From an uncultured Porphyromonadaceae bacterium (GTDB lineage Bacteria > Bacteroidota > Bacteroidia > Bacteroidales > Muribaculaceae), in assembly GCA_900546365.1 (NCBI GenBank), contig URCF01000009.1, positions 1-64,000 of the forward strand: a stretch of DNA of 64,000 nucleotides, read 5' to 3'. The translations under genes were made by a program, and so were the position numbers. The notes under the pieces are model-generated. The model saw only the letters and a program-made list of their open reading frames with translations, was not told the DNA's origin and searched no databases. This document shows, piece after piece, positions 49,615 through 59,342 of this stretch. Within the stretch, counting starts at the first letter, position 1. The number at the start of each line of letters is the position of its first letter.

Positions 49615-52152
49615 TTATTTCTGGATTGCTTCGTAGATTGTGGCGGTGCCGTCAATGCTCACCCGCTTGGTGTCGGGAAGCAGCTGAACGGTGGCGTAGG
49701 GGGTGGAGAATTTGGAGGAGGCAATCTCCTTACCTTTAGCGTTGAACTGCTTGATAGTCACGTTGCTGTCAGTGCCGCCGAGCATAGTGAGGGTATTGGA
49801 GCCTTCCTTGCGGTCAAATGCCATTTCGCCGTTGAGGCGGTAGCTTGACGAGGGGTTGCTGTCAAGTGCCTTCAGAGCATCAATGGGATCGGCGGCGGTC
49901 ACATTCAGGCCGATGCGGTTGGCCGACGGCGGATTGACATTGAAGGTGCGCACGCTGGCCCAGTTCTGCTTGGGCGAATCAAGACGGCGCAGACGCACGA
50001 ACCGTGCGTTGACAGGCTCTCCGGTCCAATTGATCACGTATGTTTGCTTGAGGCTGTCGGCCAGTACTTTCCAATCTTTGCCGTCAACGGAACGTTCAAG
50101 GGCCACATGGTCGAAATAGTCCACATCGTCCACATCGTTGCGTCCCTGATGGATGCAGATTTCATCCACCACGCGCACATCGCCGAGGTCCACGCCAATC
50201 CAGTCGCCGGAAGCCTGGGAGTAGGCGGAGGTGTAGAAGGTGTTGAGGTCGTCGTCAAGCATCAGCTTGTTGAGCGTGGTGCTGAGGTTGGCATACGATC
50301 CCACACCTTTGGGCATCATAGGCACCACGCCGGTGAGCTTTGTGAAATAGGCGCGGAGCATATCGTCCATGGCGTTGTCGTAGAACGGTTGGAGCTTCAT
50401 GGTGCCGCTTTTGTGGGCCTGGTAGGCTTCGCGGTCGGCGCGAGTCATCAGATTGGCCACATAGTCGATCCAGAATATGGAGTCGTTGCCTTGCTCGTAG
50501 GTTTTGATGAGTGCGAGGGTGTTGAGTCCGCGCTGTCCGAGCTTGCCGAACTCTTTGAGCCATGGGCGCAGTTCGCCGAGCAGCAATGCGTTGTCGCATC
50601 CGCTCTCCATCCGTTCGGGCACAGTCACTATCTTCTCAAATTCGCTCTTGAGGGCGTCGAATTGCGGTTGGGTATAGTTGTTGAACGGGAATGTGGTGGT
50701 TTCCCACGATTCATCGCGTCGATAGCCGGTTTCGGTGTCGCATGAGTGGATGGCGAAAGTGCGGTAGGCTTCGGCGGCGTTGGGTGTCAGCTGCTCGATA
50801 CCGCGTTCCCAGTTGTCGATGGGGTTGTAGGCGGCGGGGTTCCATGCGTAGTCAGCCACACCGTAGAGAGCCAGCTTGGAAGCTTCGCCATGCTCCATGG
50901 GGTTGCTTTCGATACCGGCCACCTGGGCGTTGGTGAGCGATGTGTCAAGTCCGTACACCGGGCCTTGGAGAATCATGTTGCGGCAATAGTCGCTCACGGG
51001 ATAGTTCCACCAGTATAGGGCGGGGCGCTTGATGCGGGAGTTGATGAACTCCAATGTTTCGGGTGTGAGGTCGGAGCACACCACATCGCCGGTCCAGAAC
51101 ACTTCGGCCAGCGGATTGAGGGTGCGGCCATACACAGCCAGCGGACCATCTTCGCCGGGCTTGGCCCACAGTTTGGAGTAGTCGGTGGGACAGATTATGA
51201 TGTTGCTCACATCGCCTTTCACCTCCACGAAATCGCGGGTGAGGTTGTTGAGTAGCTCGGTTTGCTTGTGGGGGTTGGTGCCTTCGCCCTCGATGTCGTC
51301 GAAGAATATGGCGAAGGAGCGGACGCCGAGGTTGTACATCATGTTGAATTTATTCAACAGCGAGTCGTAGTCCTCTTTGTTCCATCGTATATCTTTTCCC
51401 GGGTGGATAGCCCAGTAGAATTTCACATGGTTGCGTTTGCATGCTTCCACGAGTTCGCGGATATTCTTGGCCTGGTCATCGGGATATGGCTGACGCCAGT
51501 ACGGCGAGCTGTGATAGGGGTCGTCCTTGGGACCGTAGAGATAATTGTTCATCTTGTTGGCGCCGTAGAAGTCAATGAGGCTCAGGCGCACCTCATGGCT
51601 CCAGGGAGTACCATAGAACCCTTCCACCACTCCGCGATAGGGGAGTTCGGGCCAGTCGTTGATCTCCATCATCGGCAGGTCGTTGCTGTTGCCGAGGCTT
51701 TTGAGTATCTGCTTCAAGGTCTGGATGCCGTAGAAAGCGCCGTCTTCATCGCGGCCTGTGATGCTGATTTTGTCGGGGCCGATGCTGAGCAGATAAGCGC
51801 CGCTCACGGCGTTCACCTTGGCTTTGTCGGCCTGTTTCTTGCCGAAATCAATCTCCACGGGCAACCCTTTGGGTTCCTGACGGAGAAATCCGAGATCGTT
51901 GGCGAATTTCTTGGTCTTGTCCTTGACTTTGAACCCTCCCGAGGTGTTGAGCACACCGGTGTAGGGGCGTGTGATGCTCTGGGGAGTAGGGTTGATCACT
52001 ATGCCATGGTGGTCCACTTTGTGACCGGGCACCGGGTTCACTTCGGTTTTTTCGGAGCGCTGTGAGCCCAGGTCAAAATCGTCGGCTGCTGCCGGAATAC
52101 CCGAAGCTACGGCCGATGCTATAGCAAGGGTCAGGATAGATTTGAGGTTCAT
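49615..52152 (-). CDS. GH84 beta-N-acetylglucosaminidase (O-GlcNAcase-like)
   Basis: Removes terminal beta-linked GlcNAc by substrate-assisted catalysis; close relative of the well-studied Bacteroides GH84 enzyme. 845 residues with signal peptide. Order: N-terminal GH20b-like domain with GRDEDGAFYGIQTLKQIL, catalytic barrel starting VVEGFYGTPWSHEVRLSLIDF and carrying catalytic Asp285-Asp286 in FFDDIEGEGT, a helical region, then an F5/8 type C (discoidin-like) carbohydrate-binding domain (about 640-780, GDWIGVDLGDVRVVDEI) and a small C-terminal domain. Likely periplasmic or surface hydrolase of mucin or host glycan GlcNAc. Its ATG overlaps the stop of the OstA-like gene (ATGA), so the two are translationally coupled. 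Confidence 0.94.
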   Translation of the reverse strand: MNLKSILTLAIASAVASGIPAAADDFDLGSQRSEKTEVNPVPGHKVDHHGIVINPTPQSITRPYTGVLNTSGGFKVKDKTKKFANDLGFLRQEPKGLPVEIDFGKKQADKAKVNAVSGAYLLSIGPDKISITGRDEDGAFYGIQTLKQILKSLGNSNDLPMMEINDWPELPYRGVVEGFYGTPWSHEVRLSLIDFYGANKMNNYLYGPKDDPYHSSPYWRQPYPDDQAKNIRELVEACKRNHVKFYWAIHPGKDIRWNKEDYDSLLNKFNMMYNLGVRSFAIFFDDIEGEGTNPHKQTELLNNLTRDFVEVKGDVSNIIICPTDYSKLWAKPGEDGPLAVYGRTLNPLAEVFWTGDVVCSDLTPETLEFINSRIKRPALYWWNYPVSDYCRNMILQGPVYGLDTSLTNAQVAGIESNPMEHGEASKLALYGVADYAWNPAAYNPIDNWERGIEQLTPNAAEAYRTFAIHSCDTETGYRRDESWETTTFPFNNYTQPQFDALKSEFEKIVTVPERMESGCDNALLLGELRPWLKEFGKLGQRGLNTLALIKTYEQGNDSIFWIDYVANLMTRADREAYQAHKSGTMKLQPFYDNAMDDMLRAYFTKLTGVVPMMPKGVGSYANLSTTLNKLMLDDDLNTFYTSAYSQASGDWIGVDLGDVRVVDEICIHQGRNDVDDVDYFDHVALERSVDGKDWKVLADSLKQTYVINWTGEPVNARFVRLRRLDSPKQNWASVRTFNVNPPSANRIGLNVTAADPIDALKALDSNPSSSYRLNGEMAFDRKEGSNTLTMLGGTDSNVTIKQFNAKGKEIASSKFSTPYATVQLLPDTKRVSIDGTATIYEAIQK

Positions 52153-54113
52153 ATTGTAGGGGTTAAGTGTTGGTCGGTCGGTTCATCGGGAGCCGGCTCC
52201 TCAGTCGGCTCCGGGAGGGGATTGCCTGACGGTTCCGGCTGTGGTTCATCGGACGGTTCAGACTCCGGCACGGTGTCAGCGGGTATAGGCTCATTGCTCT
52301 CAGGCTCTGTGGCCGAGAGTTTTTCCAGAGGCGCGTTGGCATTGGGGCGCCGGCGGTCTTTCTCCTTTGTCTTGCGCTCTGCCACAGTGGCGCTCACCGG
52401 GTCGGCGCTGTTGATGAGGTCAATCATCCCTTGGGGCACATTGAACACATCCTCGGGACTCCATGGGCGCAGCTCCTCATACCATGCGAACTTGGGGAGA
52501 AAATAGGCGTTTTTCTTGGCCAGATACAGCGGCACCACCTTGCTGGTGGTTTCGGGCCAGAAATGTATGCTGTCCACAGTGTTGTTGCTATAGTACGAAT
52601 CCATGTAGCTGCTCTCGGTCTGCACATATTTATTATATGTGGAGTCGTTTTCCATCGGAAACAGTATCAGCTGCACATTCCCCTCCACATACAGGCGTCT
52701 CAGCGTGGAGTCGTTGAACCATGCTGTCATGTCGGTGCCGCTCAGCTGATTATAGCAATCTTCAGCGATATGCTCGGCGGAAAATCCGAATTGCGGCAGC
52801 CGTGCCCAGTCGATGGTGGAGTCGTTGAGATGCAGGTAGATGACATTGCCGAATATCTGCTTGTCCTCGCTCCACACCACCGGGTGACGGTACATGTACA
52901 TTATCGAGTCGCGGTCGGTCATGCTCAGGGAGTCGCAGATGCCCTGCATGTCGGACCGGTAGAACCGCACTTTGTGAAACGCGTTGGTCACTTTGGTGCT
53001 GTCGGGGTCGGTGTAGGCGTTGATGGTGTCGCCGTGCAGATAGAGGGTGTCGCCTCGGGAGTACTCTTTGGCAAGTGCACGGATGGTGACAAAAGCGCTG
53101 TCGCTGATTTCGTTATAGAATCCGTATTCGCCGTGCAGCGACACCTGCCTCACGGAGTCGGTCATAATCACACCGCCAAAAGCTTCGCCATACCCCTTGG
53201 AGCGGTCGTAGAACAAAGTGTCACCGGTCAAGGTGCTGCCGCGTTTGGTGACCACGAGCGACCGCTTGTACAGGTCTCCAACACCGGTGTCAGTGTTGTA
53301 GATTCCTGAAGTGGAGTATATCACGCCATCGCTGTTCACAATCTCCGATTTCGACACTATCTTGGCCAGATGGGTGTCGGTGTTGTAGTCAAGTGAGTCG
53401 GTGTAGATGTGCAGTGTGTCAGCGTTTTGAAGCGATCGCAGGTGCACATTGTAGTTGAAATATGCATCCTTGGTGTCGGGATGATATTCTCCCGCTATGG
53501 AGGTGAGGCGATTTTGCTTGTCGGTGAGCTCTCCGCCGTTGGTGTAGTACCCTACTTCGTTGAGCATATCGTAGTTGAACACATCGGTTTCCAACTTCAC
53601 ATCCTTGTTGATGAGCTTCACTTTTTTGCCGAAATCGGCATACAGTATGGCAAGCTCGGAAGGACCGTCGTAGTTGAGCTCGTCGGCATATACAAACAGG
53701 GTGTCGCCCTGCTCCATCTTCACATTGCCGAATGCGTCAAACGAATTGCTCTCCTCGTAGAAATATGCGCTGTCGCAATACATGAACATATCCCCTTTGC
53801 GCATCACCACATTGCCGTTCAGCACCTGAAACTGTTCCGGTGGTTCCTCATCGTTTGCTGCCACAGGAATCTGCTCATAATGAAGCAAGTCGGCATGTTC
53901 CAGAAACACTTTCCCCTCCTGATGGCGGTTGGCTGCGGGCACTGTCGGGGCTATCCTCACATGCGGCGAGCGGGGCTTTATTTTGCGCTCCTGTGCCACC
54001 GACTGCATAAGCACCGGCAATGCAAGTACCGTCACACACGCCACTGCGCACACTCGGCGCCACCATAGCGGGGTGGGAGATTGTCGGAATGATGGGATAT
54101 TGCGCTGTGCCAT
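52149..54113 (-). CDS. OstA-like protein (LptA/LptD N-terminal fold)
   Basis: 654 residues with an N-terminal signal or membrane anchor (about 20-41). The body is a run of beta strands of the OstA/LptA-like jelly roll: NGNVVMRKGDMFMYCDSAYFYEES, NVKMEQGDTLFVYADELNYDG, GDTLFYDRSKGYGEAFGGV. Such proteins form the groove that carries LPS between membranes; in Bacteroidetes this OstA-like family accompanies the Lpt system. The C-terminal 90 residues are Pro/Glu-rich and probably disordered. It follows the SurA gene by 33 bases. Exact role (LptA-like bridge or other) is inferred. Confidence 0.85.
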   Translation of the reverse strand: MAQRNIPSFRQSPTPLWWRRVCAVACVTVLALPVLMQSVAQERKIKPRSPHVRIAPTVPAANRHQEGKVFLEHADLLHYEQIPVAANDEEPPEQFQVLNGNVVMRKGDMFMYCDSAYFYEESNSFDAFGNVKMEQGDTLFVYADELNYDGPSELAILYADFGKKVKLINKDVKLETDVFNYDMLNEVGYYTNGGELTDKQNRLTSIAGEYHPDTKDAYFNYNVHLRSLQNADTLHIYTDSLDYNTDTHLAKIVSKSEIVNSDGVIYSTSGIYNTDTGVGDLYKRSLVVTKRGSTLTGDTLFYDRSKGYGEAFGGVIMTDSVRQVSLHGEYGFYNEISDSAFVTIRALAKEYSRGDTLYLHGDTINAYTDPDSTKVTNAFHKVRFYRSDMQGICDSLSMTDRDSIMYMYRHPVVWSEDKQIFGNVIYLHLNDSTIDWARLPQFGFSAEHIAEDCYNQLSGTDMTAWFNDSTLRRLYVEGNVQLILFPMENDSTYNKYVQTESSYMDSYYSNNTVDSIHFWPETTSKVVPLYLAKKNAYFLPKFAWYEELRPWSPEDVFNVPQGMIDLINSADPVSATVAERKTKEKDRRRPNANAPLEKLSATEPESNEPIPADTVPESEPSDEPQPEPSGNPLPEPTEEPAPDEPTDQHLTPTI

Positions 54114-54146
54114 GTCCGCTGATTGCTAAGATATGCCTTGTGGATG

Positions 54147-55526
54147 TTATTCAGCCGAGGAATCGCCCGATTTCACCCATCCTTTGTGGTTGAAGTCGCA
54201 GTTGCGCCATTCCGGTTCGATGCGTACATAGGTGTTGGCTATCTTTTTCTCGAGCCACGACTTGAGAATCTCGTTGCGCTGGTCATCCTCATACATCCCC
54301 TTGATGGTCTGATAGTCATCGCTCATGTTGGCTTTATGGCCATCGGTGCGCGAGGTCAGTTTCACTATTGCCACCACTTCGCGGTTGAGCTTCGGGTCGG
54401 TCATCACAAACGGTTTGGAGATGTCGCCCGGCTGCATTGCAGCCACGGTTTTGGCCACCTCCTGCGGCAGCTCCGACATCTCGAATTTTGTGGTGCCGGA
54501 CTGGGAGTTGACCATCACGCCGCGGTTGTTGCGTGTGTCCTTGTCCTGACTCAGATAGGGCACAGCTTCCTCGAAGCTGAATTTCTTGTTGTCCACGATG
54601 TCGGTGCGCACCGAGTCAAGACGGTTCACAGCATCCATCAGATCGTTGTCCGACACTTTGGGCTTGAGCAAAATATGGCGTGTGTTGATGCGGTCACCGC
54701 GCTTCTCGATCAGCTGTATGATATGATAGCCATACTGGCTTTCAACGATTTTTGACACTTTCTTGGGGTCGTTGAGGTTGAATGCCACTGCTGCGTATTC
54801 GGGGTCGAGGTGGCTGCGGCCCATAAACCCGATCTCGCCGCCACGCACCGAACTTCCATCCTCGGAATACAATATGGCGAGTGTGGAGAAAGAGCTTTCA
54901 CCGCGGTTGATGCGGTCGGCATAGTCGCGAAGGCGAGCCTTTACATCCTCAATCTCCTGACGCGGAATCACCGGGTTGAGGGTCAGAATCTGCACTTCAA
55001 CCTGGGTGGGGATAAACGGAATGCTATCCTGCGGCAAACGGTCAAAAAACTTGCGCACATCAGCCGGAGTAGCTTTCACATTTTTGGTGAGTGACTGCTG
55101 CACCTGGCGCACGCGGTAGCTGTTGCGCACCATATCTGTCATTGCCGATCTCATTTCGGGCAGTGTTTTGCGGAAATACTCCTCCATCTTCTCTTTTGAT
55201 CCCAACTGGGTGATATAGAAGTTGATGCGGGCATCCACTTCGGCCATCACCGAAGCATCGGGCACCTCGATGGTGTCAAGGTCGGCCTGATGGAGATACA
55301 GTTTCTCGATAGCCATCTGTTCAGGGATGATGCAGTAAGGGTCGCCGTTGATGGCCACCTTTTCATACTGCATATTGTTGTATTGCTCTTCGATTTCCGA
55401 CTTCCATATCGGAGTGTCGCCCACTACCCAGGCCACTTCTTCGGCCACATTGTTTTGGGCGGAAGCTGTCGCAGCCATGGCTATATAGGCAGCGGCGGCA
55501 AATAACGACTTGATATTCACTTTCAA
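54147..55526 (-). CDS. surA: SurA-like parvulin-type peptidyl-prolyl isomerase
   Basis: Periplasmic chaperone for outer-membrane proteins. About 459 residues with signal peptide (to SAQ). A SurA N-terminal chaperone domain (VAWVVGDTPIWKSEIEEQ) is followed by two parvulin segments: the first with STLAILYSEDGSSVRGGEIGFMGRSHLDPEYAAVAFNL and YGYHIIQLIEKRGDRINTRHILL, the second around KFSFEEAVPYLSQDKDTRNNRGVM. The predicted start codon is TTG at 55526; a GTG two codons later (55520) is an alternative and there is no ATG near the right place. A canonical promoter precedes it, so it can be expressed independently of the upstream parvulin gene. Confidence 0.9.
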   Translation of the reverse strand: MKVNIKSLFAAAAYIAMAATASAQNNVAEEVAWVVGDTPIWKSEIEEQYNNMQYEKVAINGDPYCIIPEQMAIEKLYLHQADLDTIEVPDASVMAEVDARINFYITQLGSKEKMEEYFRKTLPEMRSAMTDMVRNSYRVRQVQQSLTKNVKATPADVRKFFDRLPQDSIPFIPTQVEVQILTLNPVIPRQEIEDVKARLRDYADRINRGESSFSTLAILYSEDGSSVRGGEIGFMGRSHLDPEYAAVAFNLNDPKKVSKIVESQYGYHIIQLIEKRGDRINTRHILLKPKVSDNDLMDAVNRLDSVRTDIVDNKKFSFEEAVPYLSQDKDTRNNRGVMVNSQSGTTKFEMSELPQEVAKTVAAMQPGDISKPFVMTDPKLNREVVAIVKLTSRTDGHKANMSDDYQTIKGMYEDDQRNEILKSWLEKKIANTYVRIEPEWRNCDFNHKGWVKSGDSSAE

Positions 55527-55550
55527 AATTTATTATATATAATAAGCCCT

Positions 55551-55582
55551 CAAAATTACAAATTTTCCTCATTCCCGCCAAA
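55551..55582 (-). promoter_or_regulatory. Promoter of surA
   Basis: On the minus strand, -33 TTTG (55582-55579), 20 bp spacer, -7 TAATTTTG (55558-55551). Predicted leader about 20 bases. Confidence 0.8.
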
Positions 55583-55617
55583 CATCCCCCCGCTTTATTG
55601 CTGTTATTGTGGGTAAA

Positions 55618-55653
55618 GCCGGTATGTCCGGTAAGTGCGGCAGGTGCGATAGC
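55618..55653. repeat. Decayed 9-bp tandem repeat
   Basis: Four consecutive 9-mers start at 55618, 55627, 55636 and 55645; the second (tccggtaag) differs by one base from the tccgataag phase of the array at 82-135. It lies in the gap between two parvulin genes. Confidence 0.45.
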
Positions 55654-55656
55654 GGC

Positions 55657-55692
55657 GGAGGCTGCGCGGCATTTGATAGCTGCGCAGCCTCC
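55657..55692 (-). other. Hairpin after the first parvulin gene
   Basis: Perfect 11-bp stem 55657-55667/55682-55692 with a 14-base loop, just after the parvulin stop at 55715. No T tract follows on the minus strand, so it is a processing or pausing hairpin rather than a clear terminator. Confidence 0.45.
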
Positions 55693-55714
55693 GGTATAGG
55701 GATTATGTTGGCTG

Positions 55715-57658
55715 TTATTTCACTTTTTTCAGCACTTTGTTGTTGATTTTCACGGGATATTTGTTGCGGAGCTCTTCAATCCATTTGGTTTCAAGTTCCT
55801 TCTGATAGTCCACGCTCACTGCTCCGCGCACATCGGATGCTTCCTCGGGTTGCTCAATCACCTTGCCGAGCACGGGACGGAATGCCGACCAGCGTCCGAT
55901 GGGGGAGGGGCGGAAGCCATGGAAAGCCACGTAGTCAATCACGTGGTTTTCACCCTTGGCGGCGAGCGCACGCTCTATCTTCACATCGTTGCCAAACTCA
56001 GTGCGCAGTTTGCGGACCAGTGAGTCGGCGGGGATGTTGTTGGTGGTCACATAGTTGGCGGCCGCACTTGCAAGCGAGTCGTTTATGGCCGACACCACAT
56101 AGCCTTTGTACTTGGGTGCGTTCCACAGATATTTGTTGCGGTGCTGCTCGAAATATTTCTGCTGGCCTTCGGCATCCTTGTTGGCAAACTCCCACACTTT
56201 CTTGGAGCTGACATCGAAATAGAGCATGCCATCGCGATACTCGTTGAGCAGGTAGCGGTAGGAGGGCTCATTGTTTGCCAGCCAGTTGATGGCGGCATCG
56301 CGGGTGAGATCGCGGCGCTGGTTCTGGAGGAGCATATCATAGAGTCCCATTGCGGTGCTCACGCTGTTGGTGCGTGAACGGCTCATCTGGGCACCGATTT
56401 CTCCGAGCGACACACTCTTGCCGTTGACGGTTATTGCCGGAAGATTGGTGCGGGTGGAAAGTTCTTTGGCGGCCTCGGGTGTGAGTTTGCCAAAGCGTGT
56501 GAAGATGGCCATGGCGGTGTCGCGGGCGGCCTTGTTCTCCTTGGCCGGGAACTTCTTGGCATATTTCATGAGACCGCGGTCCTGAAGTATTTCTCCGCGC
56601 TCGCCCTGTTGCACCATCTGCACCAGCTGGCTTCTGAGCGAGTCGATAGGAGCCAGGCCGCGACGGCCTTCGCACAATATTATATGCCAGCCGAAGTCGG
56701 ACTGGAAAGGTTTCGACATCTCTCCGGGCTGGAGGGCAAACGCTGTGGCTTCAAATTCGGGCACCATGCGTCCTGAGCCAAACCATCCGAGTTCGCCGCC
56801 GTTGCGTGCGCTTCCGGGGTCTTCCGACTCCCTGTGTGCCACGGATGCAAACGATTCCTTGCGCTTGCTCAGTACATTGTATATCGAATCAATCTGGAAT
56901 TTCTTTTTGGCTCTCACCTCGTCGTTGGCGTTTTTGGTCACCTTGAGGATATGGCTTGCCTTTACTTCGCCCGGATCGTTGCGGCGTCCTTTGACGCGCA
57001 CAAGGTGCCATCCGTAGCGGGTTTTGAACACCGGTGACATCTCGCCCTCGGGGGTGGTGAACACCATATCCTCAAATGAGGCGGGGTATGTGCCGGCAAC
57101 CACATGGCCTATATGGCCACCGTTCATTTTCACGCTCGGGTCAATGGAATATTTCTTGGCGAGGTCGTAGAAGTCAGCATTTCCTTCGGCTATCAGGGTG
57201 CGGAGACTGTCGAGGGTGGCTTGCTGCTGCTCGCTGTTTTTGTCCTCAGTGTTGAGCGCGAGCATAAGGTGGTCGGTGTCAACATTGTAGTGCATTCTGT
57301 CGTACACCACTTTCACCATTGAGTCCAGCGCGGCTGAGTCGGTGAGAAACGGCTCGGCAAGCTCCAGGCGGTGCTGGTTGAATTCGCGTTTGTATTGCGG
57401 CATGGTGTCCAGACGCTCCTCAAGAGCCTGGGCCACACGGAGCTTGTAGTCAACAAACGATTTCACATACTCGTCGATTGACTGGGTGCTCTGCTGCTGG
57501 ATGTTGTTTTTGTTGTAGAGATATTGAAATTCGCTCAGCGGCACATCATGTCCCGCCACATTCATCACAACAGGGTCCTTTGCGTTGGCTATCAAGCCAA
57601 ACACCGAGCCCACTGCAACAGCTGCCAACATTCCGGCAGCAACCTTTCTATGCATCAT
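55715..57658 (-). CDS. Parvulin-type peptidyl-prolyl isomerase/chaperone (PpiD/SurA-like)
   Basis: 647 residues with a signal peptide (to NAK). The N-terminal chaperone part (VPLSEFQYLYNKNN, DEYVKSFVDYKLRVAQALEE) is followed by two parvulin domains: DFYDLAKKYSIDPSVKMNGGHIGHV ... FKTRYGWHLVRVKGRR (about 155-230) and ASHILKV ... RNGGELGWFGSGRMVPEFEATAFALQPGEMS ... FGWHIILCEGRR (about 235-335). The C-terminal 300 residues lack a known domain. It should assist outer-membrane protein folding with the SurA paralogue next to it. It is separated from guaB by a terminator. Whether it is inner-membrane anchored like PpiD is unclear; the leader looks cleavable. Confidence 0.88.
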   Translation of the reverse strand: MMHRKVAAGMLAAVAVGSVFGLIANAKDPVVMNVAGHDVPLSEFQYLYNKNNIQQQSTQSIDEYVKSFVDYKLRVAQALEERLDTMPQYKREFNQHRLELAEPFLTDSAALDSMVKVVYDRMHYNVDTDHLMLALNTEDKNSEQQQATLDSLRTLIAEGNADFYDLAKKYSIDPSVKMNGGHIGHVVAGTYPASFEDMVFTTPEGEMSPVFKTRYGWHLVRVKGRRNDPGEVKASHILKVTKNANDEVRAKKKFQIDSIYNVLSKRKESFASVAHRESEDPGSARNGGELGWFGSGRMVPEFEATAFALQPGEMSKPFQSDFGWHIILCEGRRGLAPIDSLRSQLVQMVQQGERGEILQDRGLMKYAKKFPAKENKAARDTAMAIFTRFGKLTPEAAKELSTRTNLPAITVNGKSVSLGEIGAQMSRSRTNSVSTAMGLYDMLLQNQRRDLTRDAAINWLANNEPSYRYLLNEYRDGMLYFDVSSKKVWEFANKDAEGQQKYFEQHRNKYLWNAPKYKGYVVSAINDSLASAAANYVTTNNIPADSLVRKLRTEFGNDVKIERALAAKGENHVIDYVAFHGFRPSPIGRWSAFRPVLGKVIEQPEEASDVRGAVSVDYQKELETKWIEELRNKYPVKINNKVLKKVK

Positions 57659-57702
57659 ATCTTAATAATTGATGGTATTCTAACTGCTATACTCAACAAT
57701 AA

Positions 57703-57739
57703 CGCACCGGGATGCCGTTTTATTGCCATCCCGGTGCGT
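57703..57739 (-). terminator. Terminator of guaB
   Basis: Perfect 13-bp stem 57703-57715/57727-57739 with an 11-base loop, 17 bases after the guaB stop. The following minus-strand sequence is only moderately T-rich. Confidence 0.7.
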
Positions 57740-57755
57740 AAAATATTCCAATTGT

Positions 57756-59234
57756 TTATCGGTTGGATGCGCTGTAGTTGGGTGCCTCGCGGGTGATGTC
57801 CACATCATGGGGGTGGCTTTCGGCCACACCGGCATTGGTGATGCGGGTGAATTTGGCTTCATGAAGTTTTTCGATGTCGGCTGCACCGCAATATCCCATG
57901 CCTGCGCGAAGGCCGCCAAGCATCTGGTATGTAACCTCATAGAGTGAGCCTTTGTATGGCACGCGGGCGGCGATACCTTCCGGCACGAGTTTCTTCACAT
58001 CGGACTCTCCTGCCTGGAAATAGCGGTCCTTCGACCCTTTCTCCATAGCCTCGAGCGAACCCATGCCACGGTAGGATTTGTATTTTCTGCCGTTATATAT
58101 AATGGTGTCGCCGGGGCTTTCCTCCACACCGGCCAGCATCCCGCCGAGCATCACACTGTAGGCTCCGGCGGCGAGGGCTTTGACTATATCGCCAGAATAG
58201 CGGATACCGCCGTCGGCAATCAAGGGCACTCCGGTGCCTTTCAGCGCTTTGGCCACATCATATACGGCCGACAGCTGGGGCACGCCCACTCCGGCAATCA
58301 CACGGGTGGTGCAGATGGAACCCGGACCGATGCCCACTTTCACGCCGTCGGCACCGGCGTCCACAAGATATTTGGCGGCTTCGCCGGTGGCGATGTTGCC
58401 CACCACCACATCAATGTGGGGATATTTCTCTTTCACAGCCTTGAGCACGCTCACCACACCTTTGCTGTGGCCATGGGCTGTGTCAATGACGATTGCGTCA
58501 ACGCCGGCGGCCACAAGTGCATCCACGCGGTCCATGGAGTCGGCGGTCACACCCACTCCGGCTGCCACACGCAGGCGTCCAAGCTTGTCCTTGCAGGCGT
58601 TGGGTTTATCTTTGGCTTTGGTGATATCCTTGTAGGTCACAAGTCCCACCAGGCGTCCATCGTTGTCCACCACAGGCAGCTTCTCGATTTTGTGCTCCTG
58701 AAGAATCTGGGTAGCCTCCTCGAGGTTGGTGCTCTGAGTGGTGGTGACGAGATTGTCCGATGTCATCACTTCGTCAATCAGGCGCATAAGGTTGCGCTCG
58801 AATCTGAGGTCGCGGTTGGTGACTATGCCCACCAGCTTGCGGTCATCGTCCACCACCGGAATACCACCGATATGATACTCTTCCATCATGGCAAGGGCAT
58901 CGCGCACTGTGCTGCCGCGCTTGATGGTGACGGGGTCGTAGATCATGCCGTTTTCAGCACGCTTCACCGCATGGACCTGACGCGCCTGCTCGGCTATCGT
59001 CATATTCTTGTGAATCACTCCTATGCCACCCTCGCGTGCTATCGCTATGGCCAGCTGTGCCTCGGTCACGGTGTCCATCGCTGCCGACACCAAAGGCACG
59101 TTCAGCTCTATGTTTCGCGAAAATTTGGTGGATAACTTCACATCTCGGGGAAGTACTTCGGAGTATGCGGGTATCAGAAGGACATCATCAAATGTCAACC
59201 CGTCCATTTTTACTCGATCTGCAATAAACGACAT
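57756..59234 (-). CDS. guaB: Inosine-5'-monophosphate dehydrogenase
   Basis: NAD-dependent conversion of IMP to XMP, the first step to GMP. 492 residues. The barrel begins LTFDDVLLIPAYSEVLP, a tandem CBS pair lies at about 95-210 (VRDALAMMEEYHIGGIPVVDDD, ILQEHKIEKLPVVDNDG), the catalytic cysteine is in GPGSICTTRVIAGVG, and RGMGSLEAMEKGS is the flap region. Complete and typical. A -7 box TACCTTTG with a partial -33 precedes it, and plsC is transcribed divergently. Confidence 0.97.
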   Translation of the reverse strand: MSFIADRVKMDGLTFDDVLLIPAYSEVLPRDVKLSTKFSRNIELNVPLVSAAMDTVTEAQLAIAIAREGGIGVIHKNMTIAEQARQVHAVKRAENGMIYDPVTIKRGSTVRDALAMMEEYHIGGIPVVDDDRKLVGIVTNRDLRFERNLMRLIDEVMTSDNLVTTTQSTNLEEATQILQEHKIEKLPVVDNDGRLVGLVTYKDITKAKDKPNACKDKLGRLRVAAGVGVTADSMDRVDALVAAGVDAIVIDTAHGHSKGVVSVLKAVKEKYPHIDVVVGNIATGEAAKYLVDAGADGVKVGIGPGSICTTRVIAGVGVPQLSAVYDVAKALKGTGVPLIADGGIRYSGDIVKALAAGAYSVMLGGMLAGVEESPGDTIIYNGRKYKSYRGMGSLEAMEKGSKDRYFQAGESDVKKLVPEGIAARVPYKGSLYEVTYQMLGGLRAGMGYCGAADIEKLHEAKFTRITNAGVAESHPHDVDITREAPNYSASNR

Positions 59235-59269
59235 AAGTGGGCTTGTTTATGTTGATTTTTTATTGCCCA

Positions 59270-59301
59270 CAAAGGTAATCATTTTATGCGAAACCCACAA
59301 C
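59270..59301 (-). promoter_or_regulatory. Promoter of guaB
   Basis: -7 TACCTTTG (59277-59270, minus) and a partial -33 GTTG (59301-59298) with 20 bp spacer. Leader about 32 bases. Confidence 0.6.
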
Positions 59302-59342
59302 TTTATATCCCGTCATCGTGTGCTGTTCACCAAAATTTTTTC

